Part shown: positions 61,384-64,000 of the stretch, in pieces
How the letters are laid out: every line of letters begins with the position of its first letter
How positions within the stretch are numbered: the stretch's first letter is position 1
Assembly: GCA_030737875.1 (NCBI GenBank)
Contig: CM060922.1
Location: forward strand, 316,921,456 to 316,985,455
Origin: Allium sativum
Taxonomy: Eukaryota > Streptophyta > Magnoliopsida > Asparagales > Amaryllidaceae
DNA: 64,000 bases
Direction of reading: 5' to 3'
The notes under the pieces: generated by a model
Told to the model about the DNA's origin: nothing
The model's database searches: none
What the model saw: the letters and a program-made list of their open reading frames with translations, nothing else
Program-made: the position numbers and the translations under genes

Positions 61384-62644
61384 TATATATGAACATAAAT
61401 TAAATATGGGTGTCTTGCTGTGTAAATTTGGTGAACATGAGTATGTTATTTTTCCCTTGCAACAGTTATCTGTAGCACCAAAGGGGTGTACCAGTGCTTA
61501 AAGTTAGAATTTGATATATAAAATAAAGTTTCAAATTGAATATGCATAACCCGTTATATTCGTGGAAAACTCAATGCCTTCATAATCATTTTGAAATCAC
61601 ATATGATACATATATGTTTGGACATTTGGCAGTATACACCTTTGAAGTTGATATCTAATCAAAATTGTATATGCTGTGAATGAAAAAAAAATTAAACTAC
61701 AATGTATGGAACTGCATAGTCTATATATGGTGATTTACCCACTGCATGTGCGCATTTACATGCATGAGAGTTGCTCCTAATTCATTGCTCATCCCATATT
61801 TATATTTAACTTTGCATTTTTTATTTCATGTTCTTCTAAATTTAATCCATGCGAAAATTTAATATGTACATGCGTCCTGTTACTTAAACAAGTTGCTTCT
61901 TTCTTTTCTTGTACCTGCTCATGCAGACTCTATTGTGAGGTTTCTTGCAACAAGTTTGTGTAGTCCTTTTTATACTTATTTGTAACCTGCCACACATGCT
62001 ATCGTTTATGCATGCAAATATTTCTATCTTGCCTGGCCTCTTGTGTTATGTATAAGTTTCCGTAATAACTTGCATGTTCTTATCATCCTCTTGGTCAATT
62101 GATTCGCGTATGAAACTACACCGTATATTGCGTTGTTTGCTTGGTTCCGTGATATCTGCTTAGGCAGGTTCATGGGATATTATACCCGAATTATTTAATA
62201 TATTTTCTAGATTAGAAATTATATTTATGTGTTTATTTCGAAGTGACTGACTTGAAATAAGTTTAATCGTGACTCGAGTGTTTTGTGTTTTGCATTGAAC
62301 GCTCAGGTCAGATCCTAAGTATTCTAGATTAAAAGATTTCGGCTCGCAAATAGGAGAAGAACGCGAAGACGTAAGACGCTTATGTGTGCGCAAGGCCCGA
62401 CGAAACCGTAGATCTTTATCTTTTTAAAAATCATGTACTATATTATAAATTCTTCCGCTGTGAAAATCTTTTTCATAAAGCTCTGATATTTTATTTAAAA
62501 AAAATTCGGCTGAAATTATTGTATCTGTGATTTTGTGTGTGATATTCTGTTTAAACCCGCCAAGCTAAATAACTACCTGTCGTTTTGAGCGTTCTGAGTT
62601 GGTTAAATACCGAATTGGAGCGGTCAAAAAGGCAGGTCGTTACA
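61384..62644 (+). other. Right part of solo LTR D, non-coding
   Basis: LTR sequence resuming after the Helitron. It contains short frames only and ends GGTCGTTACA, preceded by CGGTCAAAAA as at the end of LTR A. No gene is visible. Confidence 0.5.
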
Positions 62645-63071
62645 ACAACTGTTAAAGTTTCTCAAGTCAGTCCCTTGACTGACTCGTAGTTTGTTTTTCC
62701 CTTGCAAACTCGGATGCCCATATTTTCCACACGTGCAGTCGAGTAATTTGTTTTGCAAATATTTATCTTGAGCAGGATTCAGGATTGAAGCTTAAAGTCG
62801 TGTCCAGAGCATTGATAGTCTTCCGTTGTGTTAATTTATTTGTTTCCGCTGTATTGTATTACATTTACTGCAATTTATCTTCCGCTATATTGTTATTGAT
62901 GTACTCTGATATATTCTGTACTCTGATGTAACATTTATATGTTGTTAACTACAGGTCTTTTGTATTTGTTTTGATGTTTTTGTGCGCCCAAAGTTAATAA
63001 TTCGAGCATTTCCGAATTTCGGATCGGGCCTTGCGGTCGGTTCCAAGGGCGGGGAAATTCGGGTTGTTACA

Positions 63072-64000
63072 TCTTGTACCTTGGGCAGTGGAGCCTAGGC
63101 AAAAATGCACGTATTAACAATAAAAAAAAGCTGGCTAGTAGTGGATTGGTTTGAGGGCTTACTCAAACTCAAGATGGAGCAGGGAGCTCAGATGATTTGG
63201 GAGTGCCAAGGATCCCTTTATAGCTCAGAGTGTTCTAGTGAACTCAAAGCAGGGGCATATAGATCGGGGTGTGCCCATCTGACTATTAGAGGTGGTATAG
63301 TACCTTAGGCAGTGGAGCCTATGCCGGAGGGGCATGTGTGGTTGAGCATGGAGTTCTACCAGAATCAGGGTTTTATCATCCCTTGATGAATTAGGTCATA
63401 ATAGGTTATCGACGCCGTCATAAATTTAGGAAATGATTAATATGACTTTTTTAATGGATGTTTCGATTGTTATTGTTGCTCCTATCTTATTTCTGTTAAT
63501 AGACTATCATCTTTGGGATTCTGGAGAGAGTATGGAAAGTGGGATCGGAGTAGGCTATTGAGATTTTTTATATCCTATTACAGTTTCCTCGTTTGTAATT
63601 CTAAGTAGAATATACTATGTTGATTATATTTGCTGACTCTGCATATGCATGGACATGACAAGTATGACTTTCCATACCTATGTTCCTTAAACTATTGCAA
63701 TCGGTATAGTATTTCAAGAGTCTTTTATCGATCACAACAAACTATTGCTTGACCCAAGATTTTACGTTTTCTCTTATTACCATGGCTACTCATCGACGAT
63801 GCTGATAAGTAGGCTTAGGGAAAGATATTAGCATTACTTGGAGCTAGGAGGTGGATTTGCAAGAGGCGATAACTTTTCATATTTTCATATTATATATGTA
63901 TTATTGCTGTTTATTCCACTGTGCTACACTTTTGAGCCTTGACATTGTTATTTATTATTTGAGATGGTTTATCAATGAGTTTACTTTTCTCTTGCATAAA
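63072..64000 (+). other. Resumed LTR F or flanking DNA, non-coding
   Basis: Begins with the right TCTTG copy. It has two GGCAGTGGAGCCTA blocks about 220 bp apart. A 67-codon frame (63105-63308) is not recognised. No LTR end or gene is visible before the window stops. Confidence 0.4.

Larger units (their letters stand above)
50437..62644 (+). mobile_element. Solo LTR D, interrupted by a Helitron
   Basis: Begins TGTAACGAACC and ends GGTCGTTACA, an inverted pair with one extra base. Flanks are AGAAC (50432-50436) and ACAAC (62645-62649), a 4-of-5 duplication. Removing the Helitron leaves about 2.7 kb (50437-51892 plus 61384-62644). A C-rich stretch at 51420-51780 is like the islands of B and G. 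No coding or primer site is present. It is inserted in the 3' LTR of G. Confidence 0.65.
37857..63071 (+). mobile_element. LTR retrotransposon G, 25.2 kb with nested elements, non-autonomous
   Basis: G starts TGTAACAATTCG and ends CGGGTTGTTACA. An exact TCTTG duplication flanks it (37852-37856 and 63072-63076), so the whole span is one insertion. In order it has a 5' LTR, a primer site (42011), about 1.5 kb of non-coding interior, a polypurine tract (48073) and a 3' LTR (48085). The TCGAGGACGAA plus purine tract just before the 3' LTR is the arrangement known from Del/Tekay-type gypsy elements. No gag, protease, reverse transcriptase or integrase remains in the interior (42010-42279 and 46863-48084), so it moved with enzymes from elsewhere or was deleted later. 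It hosts E, D and, within D, a Helitron. Confidence 0.8.
48085..63071 (+). repeat. 3' LTR of G, internally deleted and split by D
   Basis: Starts TGTAACAACCTG and ends CGGGTTGTTACA. Without D it is about 2.8 kb, against 4.15 kb for the 5' LTR. It follows the 5' LTR to about 50145, then jumps to sequence matching the 3' tail of LTR B (50350-50400 with 16080-16135), so about 5 kb of LTR middle is missing compared with B. After D, at 62650, it resumes with AACTGTTAAAG, which matches B at 16170, confirming the join. The C-rich island is also mostly lost. Confidence 0.65.
35651..64000 (+). mobile_element. LTR F, split by retrotransposon G and running off the window
   Basis: TCTAACGACCCC at 35651 looks like a one-base variant of the TGTAACGACCC start of unit C, and the next bases (TATTGTAATGG...) resemble C's start. 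F sequence spans 35651-37856 and resumes at 63072. The right part repeats a block, TACCTTGGGCAGTGGAGCCT at 63078 and TACCTTAGGCAGTGGAGCCT at 63301. No end terminus is in view. No gene is visible. The extent is inferred from one terminus only. Confidence 0.35.

Noticed and set aside
63078..63320. GGCAGTGGAGCC block as a possible tRNA primer site after the LTR end of G
   Set aside because: It does not match common plant primer sites and occurs twice. The TCTTG duplication shows that it is outside G.

Overview
This window reads as plant nuclear DNA: an AT-rich, nested transposon landscape, most likely from an angiosperm. I cannot name the species. I see no intact host gene. Every recognisable protein match is a broken copy carried by, or left over from, a transposon: an ABCG/PDR transporter, an RBX1-type RING-box protein, and a CACTA transposase. 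No reading frame exceeds about 150 codons, and the longest ones lie in simple or C-rich repeats. The plant calls rest on Helitron ends with an A/T target, a CACTA element with a 3-bp target duplication (TSD), a MULE with a 9-bp TSD, long gypsy-type LTRs beginning TGTAAC, a Met-tRNA-type primer site, and introns inside the captured exons.

Left half (1-35.4 kb). A minus-strand LTR-like unit (C, 1416-31144) was interrupted by a plus-strand solo LTR (A, 7100-20310) and by a 10.4-kb CACTA element (20329-30695). A was interrupted by another solo LTR (B, 7955-16562), and B by a 2.1-kb MULE (13555-15668). The CACTA carries three exons of an ABCG/PDR transporter, a tRNA-like SINE and a 5'UTR-like leader. 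To its right lies a decayed CACTA transposase region (about 31.2-34.6 kb) and a 159-bp palindromic MULE-type MITE (35225-35383).

Right half (35.6-64 kb). An old LTR (F) starts near 35651 and probably continues past the window end. It is split by a 25.2-kb retrotransposon (G, 37857-63071) with an exact TCTTG TSD. G has a 5' LTR, a PBS, about 1.5 kb of non-coding interior, a polypurine tract and a shortened 3' LTR. Its interior holds a 4.6-kb satellite-rich solo LTR (E, 42280-46857). Its 3' LTR holds a solo LTR (D, 50437-62644), which in turn holds a 9.5-kb minus-strand non-autonomous Helitron (51893-61383) with a broken RBX1 copy and other exon-like pieces.

The signals most worth following up are two RNA-structure-like modules repeated among the LTRs. 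One is a hairpin with a 9-nt loop containing the palindrome CGTACG, which resembles a retroviral dimerisation initiation site; in G it sits about 60 bp before the primer site. The other is a two-stem element whose stems show compensatory base changes between copies. All boundaries and homologies come from reading the sequence by eye; no alignment or search was run.
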